DNA of 64,000 bases from Nosema muscidifuracis (Eukaryota; Microsporidia; Nosematidae): positions 1 through 64,000 of the forward strand of contig JAIOKI010000003.1 in the NCBI GenBank assembly GCA_028335825.1. The letters run 5' to 3'. Shown here piece after piece: positions 1-13,600 of this stretch. Below the pieces are notes generated by a model. The model ran no database searches, was not told where the DNA came from, and worked only from the letters and a program-made list of their open reading frames with translations. How positions within the stretch are numbered: the first letter of the stretch is position 1; the number at the start of each line of letters is the position of its first letter. A program made the translations under genes and the position numbers.

Positions 1-2790
1 ACCTACCTACCTACCTACCTACCTACCTACCTACCTACCTACCTACCTACCTACCTACCTAACCTACCTACCTAACCTACCTACCTACCTACCTACCTAC
101 CTACCTAACCTACCTACCTACCTAACCTACCTACCTACCTCTACCTACCTACCTACCTACCTACCTACCTACCTAACCTACCTACCTACCTACCTACCTA
201 ACCTACCTACCTAACCTACCTACCTACCTACCTACCTACCTAACCTACCTACCTACCTTACCTACCTACCTACCTACCTACCTACCTACCTACCTACCTA
301 CCTACCTAACCTACCTACCTACCTACCTACCTACCTACCTAACCTACCTACCCTACCTACCTACCTAACCTACCTACCTACCTACCTAACCCTACCTACC
401 TACCTACCTACCCTACCTACCTACCTACCTAACCTACCTACCTACCTACCTACCTACCTACCTAACCTACCTACCTACCTACCTAACCTACCTACCTACC
501 TACCTACCTACCTACCTACCTACCTACCTAACCTACCTACCTACCTACCTACCTACCTACCTACCTACCTACCTACCTAACCTACCTACCTACCTACCTA
601 CCTACCTACCTAACCTACCTACCTAACCTACCTACCTACCTACCTACCTACCTACCTACCTACCTACCTACCTACCTACCTACCTACCTACCTACCTACC
701 TACCTACCTACCTAACCTACCTACCTACCTACCTACCTCTACCTACCTACCTACCTACCTACCTACCTAACCTACCTACCTACCTACCTACCTACCTACC
801 TAACCTACCTACCTAACCTACCTACCTACCTACCTACCTACCTACCTACCTACCTACCTACCTACCTACCTACCTACCTACCTACCTACCTAACCTACCT
901 ACCTACCTACCTACCTACCTACCTAACCTACCTACCTACCTAACCTACCTAACCCTAACCTACCTACCTACCTAACCTACCTAACCTACCTACCTAACCT
1001 ACCTACCTACCTACCTACCTAACCTACCTAACCTACCTAACCTACCTACCTAACCTACCTACCTACCTAACCTACCTAACCTACCTACCTAACCTACCTA
1101 ACCTACCTAACCTACCTAACCTACCTAACTAACCTACCTACCTACCTACCTACCTACCTAACCTACCTAACCTACCTAACCTACCTAACCTACCTACCTA
1201 ACCTACCTACCTACCTAACCTACCTAACCTACCTAACCTACCTAACCTACCTACCTAACCTACCTAACCTACCTACCTAACCTACCTACCTAACCTACCT
1301 AACCTACCTAACCTACCTAACCTACCTACCTACCTACCTACCTACCTACCTACCTACCTACCTACCTACCTAACTCCTACCTACCTACCTAACCTACCTA
1401 CCTAACCTACCTACCTACCTACCTACCTACCTACCTAACCTACCTACCCTACCTACCTACCTACCCTACCTACCTACCTACCTAACCTACCCTACCTACC
1501 TACCTACCTACCTAACCTACCTAACCTACCTAACCTACCTACCTAACCTACCTACCTAACCTACCTACCTACCTAACCTACCTACCTAACCTACCTACCT
1601 AACCTACCTACCTACCTAACCTACCTACCTACCTAACCTACCTACCCTACCTACCTACCTACCTAACCTACCTAACCTACCTACCTACCTAACCTACCTA
1701 CCTACCTAACCTACCTAACCTACCTACCTACCTACCTAACCTACCTACCTACCTACCTAACCTACCTAACCTAACCTACCTAACCTACCTAACCTACCTA
1801 ACCTACCTACCTACCTAACCTACCTACCTACTACCTAACCTACCTACCTACCTAACCTACCTACCTACCTAACCTACCTACCTAACCTACCTACCTACCT
1901 ACCTACCTAACCTACCTACCTAACCTACCTACCTACCTACCTAACCTACCTAACCTACCTAACCTACCTAACCTACCTACCTAACCTACCTAACCTACCT
2001 AACCTACCTACCTACCTAACCTACCTACCTACCTACCTAACCTAACCTACCTAACCTACCTAACCTACCTACCTACCTACCTAACCTACCTAACCTACCT
2101 AACCTACCTAACCTACCTACCTACCTAACCTACCTAACCTACCTACCTACCTACCTACCTACCTACCTACCTACCTACCTACCTACCTACCTAACCTACC
2201 TACCTACCTACCTACCTACCTACCTAACCTACCTAACCTACCTACCTACCTACCTAACCTACCTAACCTACCTACCTAACCTACCTACCTAACCTACCTA
2301 ACCTACCTACCTACCTAACCTACCTACCTACCTACCTACCTAACCTACCTACCTAACCTACCTAACCTACCTACCTACCTAACCTACCTAACCTACCTAC
2401 CTAACCTACCTACCTAACCTACCTACCTAACCTACCTAACCTACCTAACCTACCTACCTACCTACCTACCTAACCTACCTAACCTACCTACCTACCTACC
2501 TACCTACCTACCTACCTACCTACCTACCTAACCTACCTAACCTACCTACCTAACCTACCTACCTACCTACCTACCTACCTACCTACCTACCTACCTAACC
2601 TACCTACCTACCTACCTACCTACCTACCTAACCTACCTACCTAACCTACCTAACCTAACCTACCTACCTACCTACCTACCTACCTACCTAACCTACCTAA
2701 CCTACCTACCTAACCTACCTAACCTACCTACCTAACCTACCTACCTAACCTACCTAACCTACCTATCTACCTACCTACCTACCTAACCTA
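1..2790. repeat. Telomeric repeat array, (CCTA)n mixed with CCTAA
   Basis: An uninterrupted array of CCTA and CCTAA units, TAGG/TTAGG on the other strand, runs from base 1 to about 2790. The C-rich strand read 5' to 3' at the left edge is the orientation expected of a left chromosome end. The outer part (about 1-900) is dominated by long runs of the 4-base unit. The inner part (about 940-2790) alternates more regularly with the 5-base unit. Rare variants are present: CCCTAACC near 951, CTCC near 1374, CCCTA at several places and CTATC near 2764. Unique AT-rich sequence begins abruptly after it. TTAGG is a known eukaryotic telomere unit; the mixed 4/5-base form is what this sequence shows. Confidence 0.97.
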
Positions 2791-3697
2791 ATATTTCACA
2801 ATATTTAATTATCTAGAAAATAAAATATTTTTAGATGACGTGTCTTCTCAGAACAATTATAGATATTTCTAAGAAAAAATTACAAAATATAATTTTTAAA
2901 TTTAGACATAATAAATATTTATTTCGATTATTATTCAATTTTTTTTATACAGAAGAAGATGAGTAAATGACATTAAATATATTGATGTCAAATGATAATT
3001 CTGTCAGGAAGAAATATATATAAGAAATAAATAAAAAATATATTTAATATAATATTAGATATTTTATTTAATTAATAATAATATAAATCTGGATTAATTT
3101 GGTGAACTTTTAAACATCATCTCGAAATGTATAACTTCTTTTTTCTATTTTATTTTTACCAATTTAATATACGTGATTAAATTATCCATCTGGAATTATT
3201 TATGACTTTTAAATATCTTAGAAATAAATACAATTTCGTCTTTTCTTGATCAGACCACACTAAAAATATGATTGAAAGAGCAAGAGAATATACAGCCTAA
3301 TTTTAACAATATTGAAGTGTTTATATTTATTTAAATTCAAGTATTTTTTTATAAATTTTCAATTTTGTACTATGTAGTAATTAATATAATATCAAAATAA
3401 TATATTGAAGTATATAATTTACACACTTTTTCACAGTCCTAATGCAAGTAATACTTCAATGCATAGGGTTTGATATTCTGCTGTTGACTTTGATTAAGGT
3501 ACCAATACTTAGATGATGCTATTTTTTGAGTTCTGTAATATGTTTTTTGTGATATTTTTTTTCTTACGTTATAATTTACGTTTCACAAGGAAAAACTAAT
3601 TATCAGTGTTTTTAGACTATTAAAATCTGTCAAATTATCAAATTTTTTTATTTGATTTGAGACATGAATTTTTTTATATAAAATCATGTAATTAATT
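2791..3697. other. Subtelomeric AT-rich stretch without a gene
   Basis: No open frame or RNA gene is visible. It contains a motif at about 2834-2855 beginning GATGACGTGT that recurs at 42010-42031 beside the LINE 3' end. A less AT-rich patch at about 3430-3510 cannot be assigned. Confidence 0.6.
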
Positions 3698-4015
3698 TTA
3701 AAATAATTTATTGAAAGAAATCCATAATTCCTGATTCAAATTATAAAAATAATCTTCTAACATTAAAACCACAAAAGGTAGTAAAATTGCAAAACCTAAT
3801 AGTATATATATGATATAAACTGCTACTCTATGTAAATTACGACTTTGATAATAAAACAATATACTCATAATAAATATCAAGATAATTATTGAAATAAAAA
3901 AACACAAAATAACTGTAAAATGATCAAGCAAGATATTTTGATCAAGTTCTGATACATGCTTTATAGTGATATAAGGATCTAAAATGTTTTCAGATAAGTT
4001 ATATTTTGCATGCAA
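3698..4015 (-). pseudogene. Open frame for a two-TM peptide, no ATG start
   Basis: This open frame of about 105 codons has two strongly hydrophobic segments, at roughly residues 30-52 and 65-85. That suggests a small membrane protein. There is no ATG at its beginning: the first codon that could serve is TTG, and extending upstream meets a stop after about a dozen more codons without an ATG. The CC-type motif seen before other starts in this window is also missing. It could be the remnant of a membrane protein gene, or a chance frame made hydrophobic by T-rich DNA. I do not recognise a family. Confidence 0.25.
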
Positions 4016-4927
4016 TGTATTTTCATATTCTTGTTCTGACGTTCTGTTTGTTCAGTATGCTTTATTTAGTATGTTAAGTAGTACAAGAAATGATATCATA
4101 GGGTATGATTAAAAATTTATTTTAGAAAATAACATAAAATTTATATAAATGAAACTAATTATATAATAATCATAATCACTAACTTTTATCTATTATTTAT
4201 AATTTATTTATTCTTACATATTTTATTATTTCAATATTCACAACAGAGTAATATAAGACCAATATTAAATAAATTATCTGTCTGTCAATGCTAATTTAAT
4301 ATTTGTGATTATTTAAAATATCCATACGTCAAATCATAACAAAATTCTTCATGAATGAAAAAATAATTATATAAGTAATCTTTGTGTTTAGTATTTTAAT
4401 TTAACTAATTTTCCATCTAAATGCTATCGATGTCTTTTTCTTCCTAGTCAAGAGAAATTTTTTATAAAGTATTAATAAGATTCTGGAATGAATATATATT
4501 TCAAATTAAATGGTTTATCAATTGATACAATATTTTATTTGTTCAGTATTCTATGTAAGATATAACTTAATTTTTCAAAAGATTTTATGATCTTGTCATA
4601 TTTAATTCTACAGAAGAAACATTTAAACCTTCACATCTTGTAATATTTATTATATCAATTCATAAGAAATTTGTAAATTTATCGTCAAGAAGTTTTTCTA
4701 CGTCAAAGTTTTTAATTAGAACTAGTCAATATACATTCTTTAAAATTTCTATATAAAATATTTTATATTTATTTTATATGTTTACTATAATAGAGTTTAA
4801 CATCTAGTTAAGTATTCTGAAAATAATTAAACGTTAAAATTAGAAAGAAATCAAGTAAAATTTTGGTCTACAACATTAATAATATTTCATTCAAATTTTA
4901 CTTTAAGTGTAAATTACATTATTCAAA
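4016..4927. other. AT-rich gap, nothing recognised
   Basis: Dense stops in all frames and no conserved motif noticed. Confidence 0.6.
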
Positions 4928-5326
4928 TCAAAATTTATTCGTTAGTGAGTTTATATTTTTATCTCCACCCTTTATTAAAACACTATTTGGTGTTGTTTTA
5001 TAGTAGAACACAGCATCTTTACATTTACGTGATAGAGGACAGGGATGTGATTCTACTAAAGATTTTATATTAAAACCTGTTGGCAAATCTTTTAAGGTGA
5101 TTTTTTTAAATTCTCCTTCAAATTCTTCAATAATTTTAGTATATTGTGTATATTTATAATCAATTAATAATATAGGAGCATTTTTAAATCCTTCTTTATT
5201 CATTTCTTCAATATAAAAGTCGGTGATATCTTTTAATAAAATAGAATCAGATTTTAAAATTGTATTTTTTGTCTTTTTAAGATCAGCAGTAAATATAGTT
5301 GTAAATAAAATACAAATGATATTCAT
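4928..5326 (-). CDS. Small secreted protein, unknown family
   Basis: A 132-residue protein with a short hydrophobic N-terminus (about residues 1-14, MNIICILFTTIFTA) that looks like a cleavable signal peptide. A hydrophilic, lysine-rich body follows with no further membrane segment. Two cysteines near residues 96 and 102 (the CPLSRKC stretch) could form a disulphide. The ATG is supported by a T-run followed by AACCTTA directly upstream, the arrangement also seen before the genes at 9162, 51731 and 61132. It stands alone, with more than 900 bases to either side without a clear gene. Secretion is inferred from the N-terminus. I recognise no domain; a host-exposed microsporidian secreted protein is the simplest reading. 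Confidence 0.6.
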   Translation of the reverse strand: MNIICILFTTIFTADLKKTKNTILKSDSILLKDITDFYIEEMNKEGFKNAPILLIDYKYTQYTKIIEEFEGEFKKITLKDLPTGFNIKSLVESHPCPLSRKCKDAVFYYKTTPNSVLIKGGDKNINSLTNKF

Positions 5327-5343
5327 TAAGGTTAAAAAAATTT
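5327..5343 (-). promoter_or_regulatory. Start-proximal T-run plus ACCTT motif
   Basis: Read on the minus strand this is AAATTTTTTTAACCTTA immediately before the ATG at 5326. The same layout (T-run, A, CC, one to a few bases, ATG) precedes several other genes here. Microsporidian genes are known to carry CCC-like motifs close to the start. It probably acts in transcription initiation, since transcripts in this group have very short leaders. Confidence 0.5.
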
Positions 5344-8300
5344 ATTATTTAACATAAAACAAATTAAATTTGACATAATCATAATTCAAATAAATAATTT
5401 TAATTTTCTTAGATTTTATTATATATTATTTCATTTTGTGTTTATCTAAATTAAATTATCTTTTAATTAATTTTTTAAACTTGATATTTTTTTGTATGAT
5501 AGTATATAAAATATTGTTTACAAAGACATATATTTAAATTATTAATTTAAACTCAGTGTTTTTACATAAACATATAATTTAATTTTTTTATTGAATCTAA
5601 GATCTGATTAATTGATTTATATTCATATATATAAAAGTAATTATTGTAAAAAATATCATAATTTAAAGTCTCTAGTATTTAATTAAATTCAAAATCATTA
5701 TTAGTTTCTAAATATATTTCATACACATTTAGTCTTTTTATAGTGCTAAATAATTTATTTAAATTTTTAATTTATTTTTAAATCAAACAATAAAATTTTC
5801 ATGTGTAAATAACAAATATTTCTCAATTATCTACACTTTATCAAATTTATTATTAATTTACTTCTTATGCTCATTGTGATATAATTTTGACTCTTAGTTA
5901 CTAATAATGTATTTTTTATAATCAAAGTAAATTATGATAATTATTACAATGCTATTTTATAGGATTAATATAATCTTTTGTTTTAATACCATCAATGAAT
6001 ATAGAATTTATAAATATCAATTATTGACTATTCACAATATAATTCATGTGAGTTGTAAAAATAGACGAGATATGATACATTGATTTTTAAGTAAGAAATT
6101 AAACGTATCATTATAAAATATATATTTTCATTTCTCTTTAATATTAACAGTCTAAAGATCATTGTAAATTTATAATCATTTTTCTAATCAATATATTTTA
6201 TTTTTCTAAAAGAAAACATGTGTGTATTTATATCTCTTAATTTCTTCTCTAGAATGATATTCATATATTTATTAATTCTAATTATTTTCTAGATATTATA
6301 ATATATTAACAATGTTTAGAACAAATCATCAATACAATTCTTATAATATGACAAACATCTCAATTAACACTATGTAAAAGTTTTAAGAAAATATAATTTC
6401 AGAAGAATGTTTTACAATACAGATATTTAAAAAAAAAAACAATTTAACAAATATGGTAATTTTTATATGATTGTCATAAGTCTATGGATATTATCATGTT
6501 AATAATGAAAAATTGAATTATCTAAATAATAATCAATCACATTAACAAATGCTAGTAAAATAAATGTAAAATGTAGTACTTAATACTTCTTATTATTTTT
6601 ATCTATAAATGATATAAATAGTTTATTTTTTATATTGTTTAGGGGTATATCAATACATCGAAAATATTTCACTGATGAGAAATAAATAATTTTTTTGCAA
6701 TAGATACGAAAATATATATTTTCTCATTTTTAACATCAAAATAGATTTAAAAACATAAAGCAATAATATATCATTGATTTTTCTATGATATTAATAATTC
6801 ACATACATTAAATCTATACAAAAATTCTGTTGTTATGATGTTCAATATTAGTATTTATTTTTTTACTAAATACACTTAACTTATAAAAGTCTAACACTGA
6901 TTAATAATTCTATGTTTACGACAAAGTGATATTAAAAAAGATACAATCATTACATATTTTATAATATATTAAAATTATCTGATAACAAAATATGAGTTAT
7001 TATTATCTCATAAATGTTTTCATGACTTTCATAAATTATACTAAATCACGATGAAATTGAATGTATAGGAAATATAAAATCGATTAACAATGTGGTATAG
7101 ATGATCTTGATTTTTTATGGTTCGATAACGAATATTTTAATTTTTCTTTGATTTTTAAAAACTTCAAGATATAAATTAATACATACTGATATGAATAACA
7201 AATTATTAATAATGTTTTAATAAAACTTTTTGCTATTTATGAAGATTTCGTCAATATATTATGTAAAGTTTATGATTTAAGAGATGGATGTATGAACTAA
7301 CCTTAGTGTATAGAATTTAATCTGAAGAAAGTATAAAAAGAAATTCAAATCATATTGAAAATTACTACAAGTTTATTGATTCTGAAATTATGAACAATAG
7401 TCTATCAGCAGTATATATTTTATTCTATGATATTTCTGTCAATAATCTCAGCTTTATTATTTATTATTTTACTAATTTTAGGATTACAAGATAATATAAA
7501 GAATAATATTTTTATTAGACCTACTACTCTAATGATACGTTCTAAATTTTTTGTATCGAATAAAAAAATTAATATCATGTGAATTATTATGTCCAAATTA
7601 TTTTTATAAATCTTTATTTTTCATCCCTACAAGATTCTGTCGTATTTATCAATAATATTATTTATATAAAAATAAATGTCTATATAAAAGGTCACCATCT
7701 TCGACTTTTAAATGTTTTATCATATTTATCAAGTTATATAATTTATTGATGTGTTTCATTTCTTCAATTTCATTAAATCCATTATTTATACTTAGTCTTT
7801 ATATTCATAATCATTTTATATACTTACTATTTCAATACTTATAGCTTGTAAATTTTATGGTCTTATGAATTGAATCCGATAAAAGATATTTTATGACTAT
7901 TTTATAGTCTTTCAAGATACAATCTTTCTATAAGGAGTAACGATTTTAAAAAAAAAAGATACAATAAGTTTTTATTCCTTGTATTTATTTTTTTCTATGA
8001 TATAATAAATCTCTATATTATGTATAAATAAACTTTTATTTTTTTTCATTGTTTATTCTTTTTATTGTATATTTCTCTTTGAATTCTCAGTAAAGTCATT
8101 TTAAAAATTATATATAGACATCAAATTAAGAAGCTACTTTCAGTTATCTTATATAATATTATTAATACAAAGTAATTGTTTCTAAAAAATAATTATAATA
8201 TATAAATTTCTAGTAAGATTAAATTTATAAACTTAATATGTGTAAAAATATACCTTTGTTGATATTCTTATTATTAGTGTTGTTTTTAATAGAATATTGA

Positions 8301-8475
8301 ATTAATGATAGTCTATTTATTCTTATGGAAATTAATAAAGTAAAAATTAATAGAGAATAAAAATTTTATAAGTATATTTAATAAAGTAAAATAAATGAAT
8401 AATAGTTAATAAAATTTATTAGTTAACATATAATATTTTCTTAAATTTATCTTCTAAAATTGTAAATAGACAAAA
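5344..8475. other. Long AT-rich desert
   Basis: About 3.1 kb with stops in every frame, no RNA gene and no repeat that I could align. Short T-rich stretches near 7.7-8.1 kb do not hold a frame. Confidence 0.6.
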
Positions 8476-9162
8476 TTATGAAATCTCATCATTTATAATT
8501 TTAAAATTATTAGATATTTCATAGTTAACATCATAAAAATTTTCAATATTCATGTTATTAAAATCTTCAAAACTACTTCTGGAATATTTATCTTTACGTA
8601 TTTTTTCAAGCAAATATATTAAAGCTTTCTTAAAAACAGACATATATTCTTTTCTATCTGTGCCATCATACCTATATGATTTTAATAGAACGTGTAAGAT
8701 AGATTTTTCATTAGTAAAATTGAAATTTCCACAGATATCTCCATAAGTATCAAAAGGTTTACATTTATCCAAAATCTCTTTTTTTTTATTATCAGTAGAT
8801 CGAATAATAATGTTTAGTTTGCTAGCTAACTCAATCAGATGTTTTCTACTTGGATCAAACAATTTGCTATTAAAAAATAATGCAGAAAACATAATACATC
8901 CATTAGATTTAATATAATATTCTCTCTGTATACCAGAATATTTAAATCTTTCTGATAGATATAACATATTATCTTCAAATAATTCTTGGGTATTTAGTTT
9001 GATTTCTTCTACTAAACTAACTCCATCAAATAAATCAAACCTATAAAAGCCAAAAGTATCTAAGATAATATCATCAGTGTTATCTAAAAATTTTCCAAAT
9101 ATATCAAATTCCATCCAATTATCTTTAATTGATAAAACACTTGCAAAAAAAATAAAATTCAT
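8476..9162 (-). CDS. 228-residue protein with hydrophobic N-terminus, unknown family
   Basis: The protein begins with a short hydrophobic segment (residues 1-12, MNFIFFASVLSI) that may be a weak signal peptide. The remainder is a soluble, mixed-charge chain with no membrane segment. Cysteines occur at scattered positions in the middle (near residues 89, 134 and 144). The ATG choice is supported by a T-run and ACCTT immediately upstream (9163-9176), matching the gene at 4928-5326. The open frame ends in a TGA followed by AT-rich sequence. It is isolated and transcribed towards the telomere, like most genes in the first 16 kb. No domain is recognised. It belongs to the same class of short secreted candidates as 4928-5326, but I see no sequence similarity that would make them one family. 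Confidence 0.65.
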   Translation of the reverse strand: MNFIFFASVLSIKDNWMEFDIFGKFLDNTDDIILDTFGFYRFDLFDGVSLVEEIKLNTQELFEDNMLYLSERFKYSGIQREYYIKSNGCIMFSALFFNSKLFDPSRKHLIELASKLNIIIRSTDNKKKEILDKCKPFDTYGDICGNFNFTNEKSILHVLLKSYRYDGTDRKEYMSVFKKALIYLLEKIRKDKYSRSSFEDFNNMNIENFYDVNYEISNNFKIINDEIS

Positions 9163-9176
9163 AAGGTAAAAAATTT
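9163..9176 (-). promoter_or_regulatory. Start-proximal T-run plus ACCTT motif
   Basis: On the minus strand AAATTTTTTACCTT abuts the ATG at 9162. It is nearly identical to the motif before the genes ending at 5326 and starting at 51731. Confidence 0.55.
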
Positions 9177-9260
9177 AAAATCTTTAGGTAATGAATTAAA
9201 AATAAACAAAATTTAATGTCTAATGTAGTAAATTTAATAATATAAAATTTATCTTTATAT

Positions 9261-9400
9261 AGTAAATTAAATTTTATATTTGAGTAATATATTAAATAAT
9301 ATAATATTTAATATATTTATGTAATTCTAATTAATAAAATTTAATATCTTTGAGTATAAATTAAATAATATAATATTTAATTTATTTATGTGATTTCATT
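9261..9400. repeat. Tandem duplication, period about 70 bp, two copies
   Basis: Two adjacent copies share the order TTTGAGTA, ATTAAATAATATAATATTTA, then TTTATGT and a TTC/TCT end. The TGAGTA landmarks lie at 9281 and 9351, giving a 70-base period. The copies differ by only a few bases, which suggests a fairly recent duplication compared with the surrounding drift. It lies just upstream of the minus-strand gene that starts at 9162. Confidence 0.75.
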
Positions 9401-10429
9401 ATGAAAAAAGAAATTGATTTTCTATTTAAATAAACTTTTTTATACACTCTTCTATTTAGTATGAAATATGTAAAGATCAAAGTATTATTAATATAGGATA
9501 GTTACAATTAGATATTTCTAAGTCAATAATACAAATGTGTAATTTATAATATTTTCTTAAGTAATTTTAATTTTAACTAAAAGATTTTTTATTCTCAATA
9601 AGTCTATTATAATATTAAAGATATATATTATATTTGTAAATAGACTTATTGTTTTATTTTCTTAAAATTTTACATTTCGACTTTTTTTTATTTGATATCC
9701 TAATATATTATATGAATCTTTTCATAATTACTAATAAAATATAGAATATATGAGATTATTTTAATTTTTTTACATAAGAATTATAATAATATCCAAAATT
9801 ATATTTTCATAATACTTCTAAATTATTCTTTGAAGATTATATTTATTCATATGTTAAAATATGAAACTATATTGACAATAATAATTCCAAGATTTATTAC
9901 TGAAGCTTATTTAATATACATGATGCAATCTTTCGGGTCAATAATATCATAATATAAATAAAAGATAATGATATCATTATATTTTAACATGCTTGAAAAT
10001 AGAATATTCAGATGTGAGATTTTAAAACCAGATAAAATAAATGATACACTTAAAAACCTTCATCTAGTCTGTGAAAAAGTTCAACTGACAGATACTGTAA
10101 TTTGACATTTTATTCATTCTTCATATTTTCTATATTTCACTCTTTTATGTTTATCATCAATCAAATTAATTCATGATAATTTAGATCATGTTAAGACCAA
10201 GAATATATTTTATATATAAAATACTGATCATTTCAAGAATTTTATTTATCCCTTCTTAAGATACTAAAGGCTTTGCTATAATTAATCATAATTCTAGACT
10301 AATTGATATTGAATATCATATACTAATGAGAATAAGTTCTAAATTATATCTAATAATAACCTATTATTTATGAATATAATAATTCCATTCATATAATATT
10401 CAAGTATACACTAATTTTTTATTGGTCAT
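9401..10429. other. AT-rich gap, nothing recognised
   Basis: No sustained frame on either strand. Confidence 0.6.
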
Positions 10430-10680
10430 TTGAATAGAAAAGATCTCATCAAAAAAATAAGTAAAAATAATAAAGAAAAAGAATATGAAGACTTTAATTA
10501 ATTAATTTTATCTGGTAAATTAAATATAAATAACGAAGCATAAGATATTATAAAAAATTATTTTAATCAAGAATTTCAAAATAATTATACTTTTTTAGAT
10601 TTATTATTATAGTGTTTATCTTTTGGGATTCATCTTGATAAGTTATATAATGTTAGTTGAGGTTTGTTATAATAATAAAA
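10430..10680 (+). pseudogene. Short coding-like remnant, unknown
   Basis: A purine-rich patch reads as charged peptide on the plus strand, with phrases such as LSGKLNINNEA and NYFNQEFQNNYTFLDLLL, and is interrupted by several stops. Its composition differs from the flanking T/A drift. No family is recognised and no start is defined. It may be the corpse of a secreted or cytoplasmic protein gene. Confidence 0.25.
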
Positions 10681-13600
10681 TTAATTTAATTTATACTTAT
10701 ACAGAAGTTTTATTGACTAATTCATATTAGATAGTTTTTCAATTTAATAGTTATATCATAATTTTCTAAATATGATTTAATAAAGAAAGAACCTATTTAT
10801 TCCAATTCTCAGATATATATTTATTTCTATGAATATTAATAACCTTGTAATATTTAATTTATAAACTAATATAAACAAAGTTTCTGATAATTATGAAAAC
10901 TTGAATTATAATTTCTCTTTCATAGCAGTATTAAGTTTTAATATTATTTTTATATAAATAGTCTTCTCATATATATCATATATATGTAATTAATTTTATA
11001 CATATAATATTACAAATAAGTACATATTTAAATACAATTATCTCATCCTGATCTATTATCACATCATCGACTAAAGAGAGTAATAGTTATCTCAATTAAT
11101 TAGCCATTATTACAATTATAATCTTCTCAATTTTAAATATTTACATTTATAAATAACAATAATAAGATAAATTTTTTATACAAAAATAGCAATTAATAAA
11201 ATTACGGATTCTAAAATATTTTATTTTAATTATTATATTTTATGGAATAACTCTAGATATTACTGATTAAGTCATATATTTCTTGTTAAGTGTTTATAAA
11301 ATTTACTATTTAGACGTAAAATTAAACTCATATATGACCATATTAATTCTCTTGCACATGAATTATTCAAAAATAAACTAGTTAGATAAAAATATAACAG
11401 AATATTTTTAATTAGCTTATCAATGTAATTTGAACAGATGTCATTCTAAATGTGTCTTAAGTTTATAGAAATATACCAATATAGTTGTTTATATAATACA
11501 TATTTTTTTATTCTCGTCAATTATTAATTTTCTATATATATATACCCCAGTGAGGAGACAAAAAAGTGAAGAAATTAGTATAAATAAAAAATATTTGTTT
11601 TATATTGTATTCTAAGTATCATCAAAACTCGGAGTTTTTTCTGCTTCATAATAAATATTTAAATAATTTTCTTATTATTTATGTCTATAATCATGATATT
11701 ATTTATAAAGAGGCTGTAAATCTGTAATGAAAAAATAAAAATTATGAAAAGATACTAAAATTTATAGTATATCCTTTTAATAAACAATTTTATTTATTCT
11801 TAATAAATGGAAACAAATCATATTCAATATAATAATTTTATCAATGAAGGGAAAAATTATATATTAAATACATAGAATAATATTCAATAATCTAAATATT
11901 TTGTTATATTTGAAAATCTCTAAGGTTCTAATGTAATGATAATTATTATTACATTGACTTATTAATACAATTGGTTTATTATATATAATTAGACTTTATA
12001 TCTGAATAATATAAGAAGATATTTATAATAAATACATATCTATATCTTATTATCATTCTATTCTAATTTGACATTAAAATTTAATTAATTCACATGTCAT
12101 TAGTATAATATTATTTAATAAATTCATATTTTGTATTAAAAATAATTTTATAGTCTATAATATTAATTTATATATCTTTTATAGAATTATAGCATTTATT
12201 TTCTTACCCTCGATATAATAAGAATATTTAATGAATGTTTGAAATTCAATTTTATTTATTATATATATATATAAAAACTTTACGATTCTTGAATATTTTT
12301 ACCCTAGTATATTAGCATCATATAAAAGTATTTTAATCAATATATAATTTGCTATATGTGTTTTTTAAATTTAATATATTCTGATTGGAGTAGTAAATAA
12401 TTACTTATATATCGGGATATTTAATTATATTTTGGTTCATCCTCTTTTCAACTCATTTTAATATATCATAGACATGACATTGATTACTGACAAGATTTAG
12501 AAACACATGATAGAACTCTAAAAATTAAAAGTTATTATATTAGACTAGTTTTCTTTATTAACTCATTTGACATTTCAAAATGTATTCATCTGACAATAAA
12601 TATACTTATTATTATTAGATTTATAATTTATTTACTCCTATTGACAAAAATTATATTTATTTTTTTTTTATATAATAGATACAATCATAAACTTTAGTTA
12701 ATTAAAAAGATTATATTAAGTTTTAATAAATCATAAATTGATTAGTACTTATACTTATGAAATATGTAAATTATAATTTAATTAATGTATCATCTTAAGA
12801 AGATATATCACTAGTTTTTAAAAATATAATTAATTCTGAATTCTTGTATTATATTTTATATATACATATGAATAATATTTATTTTCAATCATAAATTTAT
12901 TGATCCCTTTTATGTAAAATAAAGATTAACTGAAGTATTATATATTCAATTATAGGATAATATAAAACGAAAATATAAAAAATTTATAATATATAAATAT
13001 TGTAATGGTATATCATAAGAGATCGATATTAGAAGTTAAATGAAGTATAATTATTGTAATTGATATTTATTAATATTTTTAATTTACTTTCTTTTTACAT
13101 GTGGTATATTATCTTAAATTTTATCCCTCATTAAGTATGACTGAAGATAATTTTATTATTTCAAAATGATGATTAATTTCAATAATAAAATATCTGATTT
13201 TTATAGATGAAGATCATTAATTAAAAGTCGTTATATAGGTAAATATTTTTTATATATTATTTTGTGCACCATAATAAGTTTATAAATTTTCATTTTTTAT
13301 CTAATGTCTAATTTTTATGTTCTATATATATGAATATATTTGATAATAATTCTATGGAACATATTTTTAATATTATTTAGATTCATACACATAATAAATA
13401 TACTAACATATATTTTGATATTATCTATATATAGTGATGAATATCTGGCTTTAACAATCTAAGAAAAGTCGAAGTAGCAAAGAAAACAAGTATAACTTGT
13501 TAACTAATCATTCTAAATATAAAATGAAGATTATACATAGCATAATAAATGTGTTACTTTATACAATCAAATTATAGTAGAATTCAGAAGTAATTTAAAT

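Noticed and set aside
8552-8746. Plus-strand frame inside 8476-9162
   Set aside because: Antisense shadow of the minus-strand gene, which has the start motif and a longer frame.
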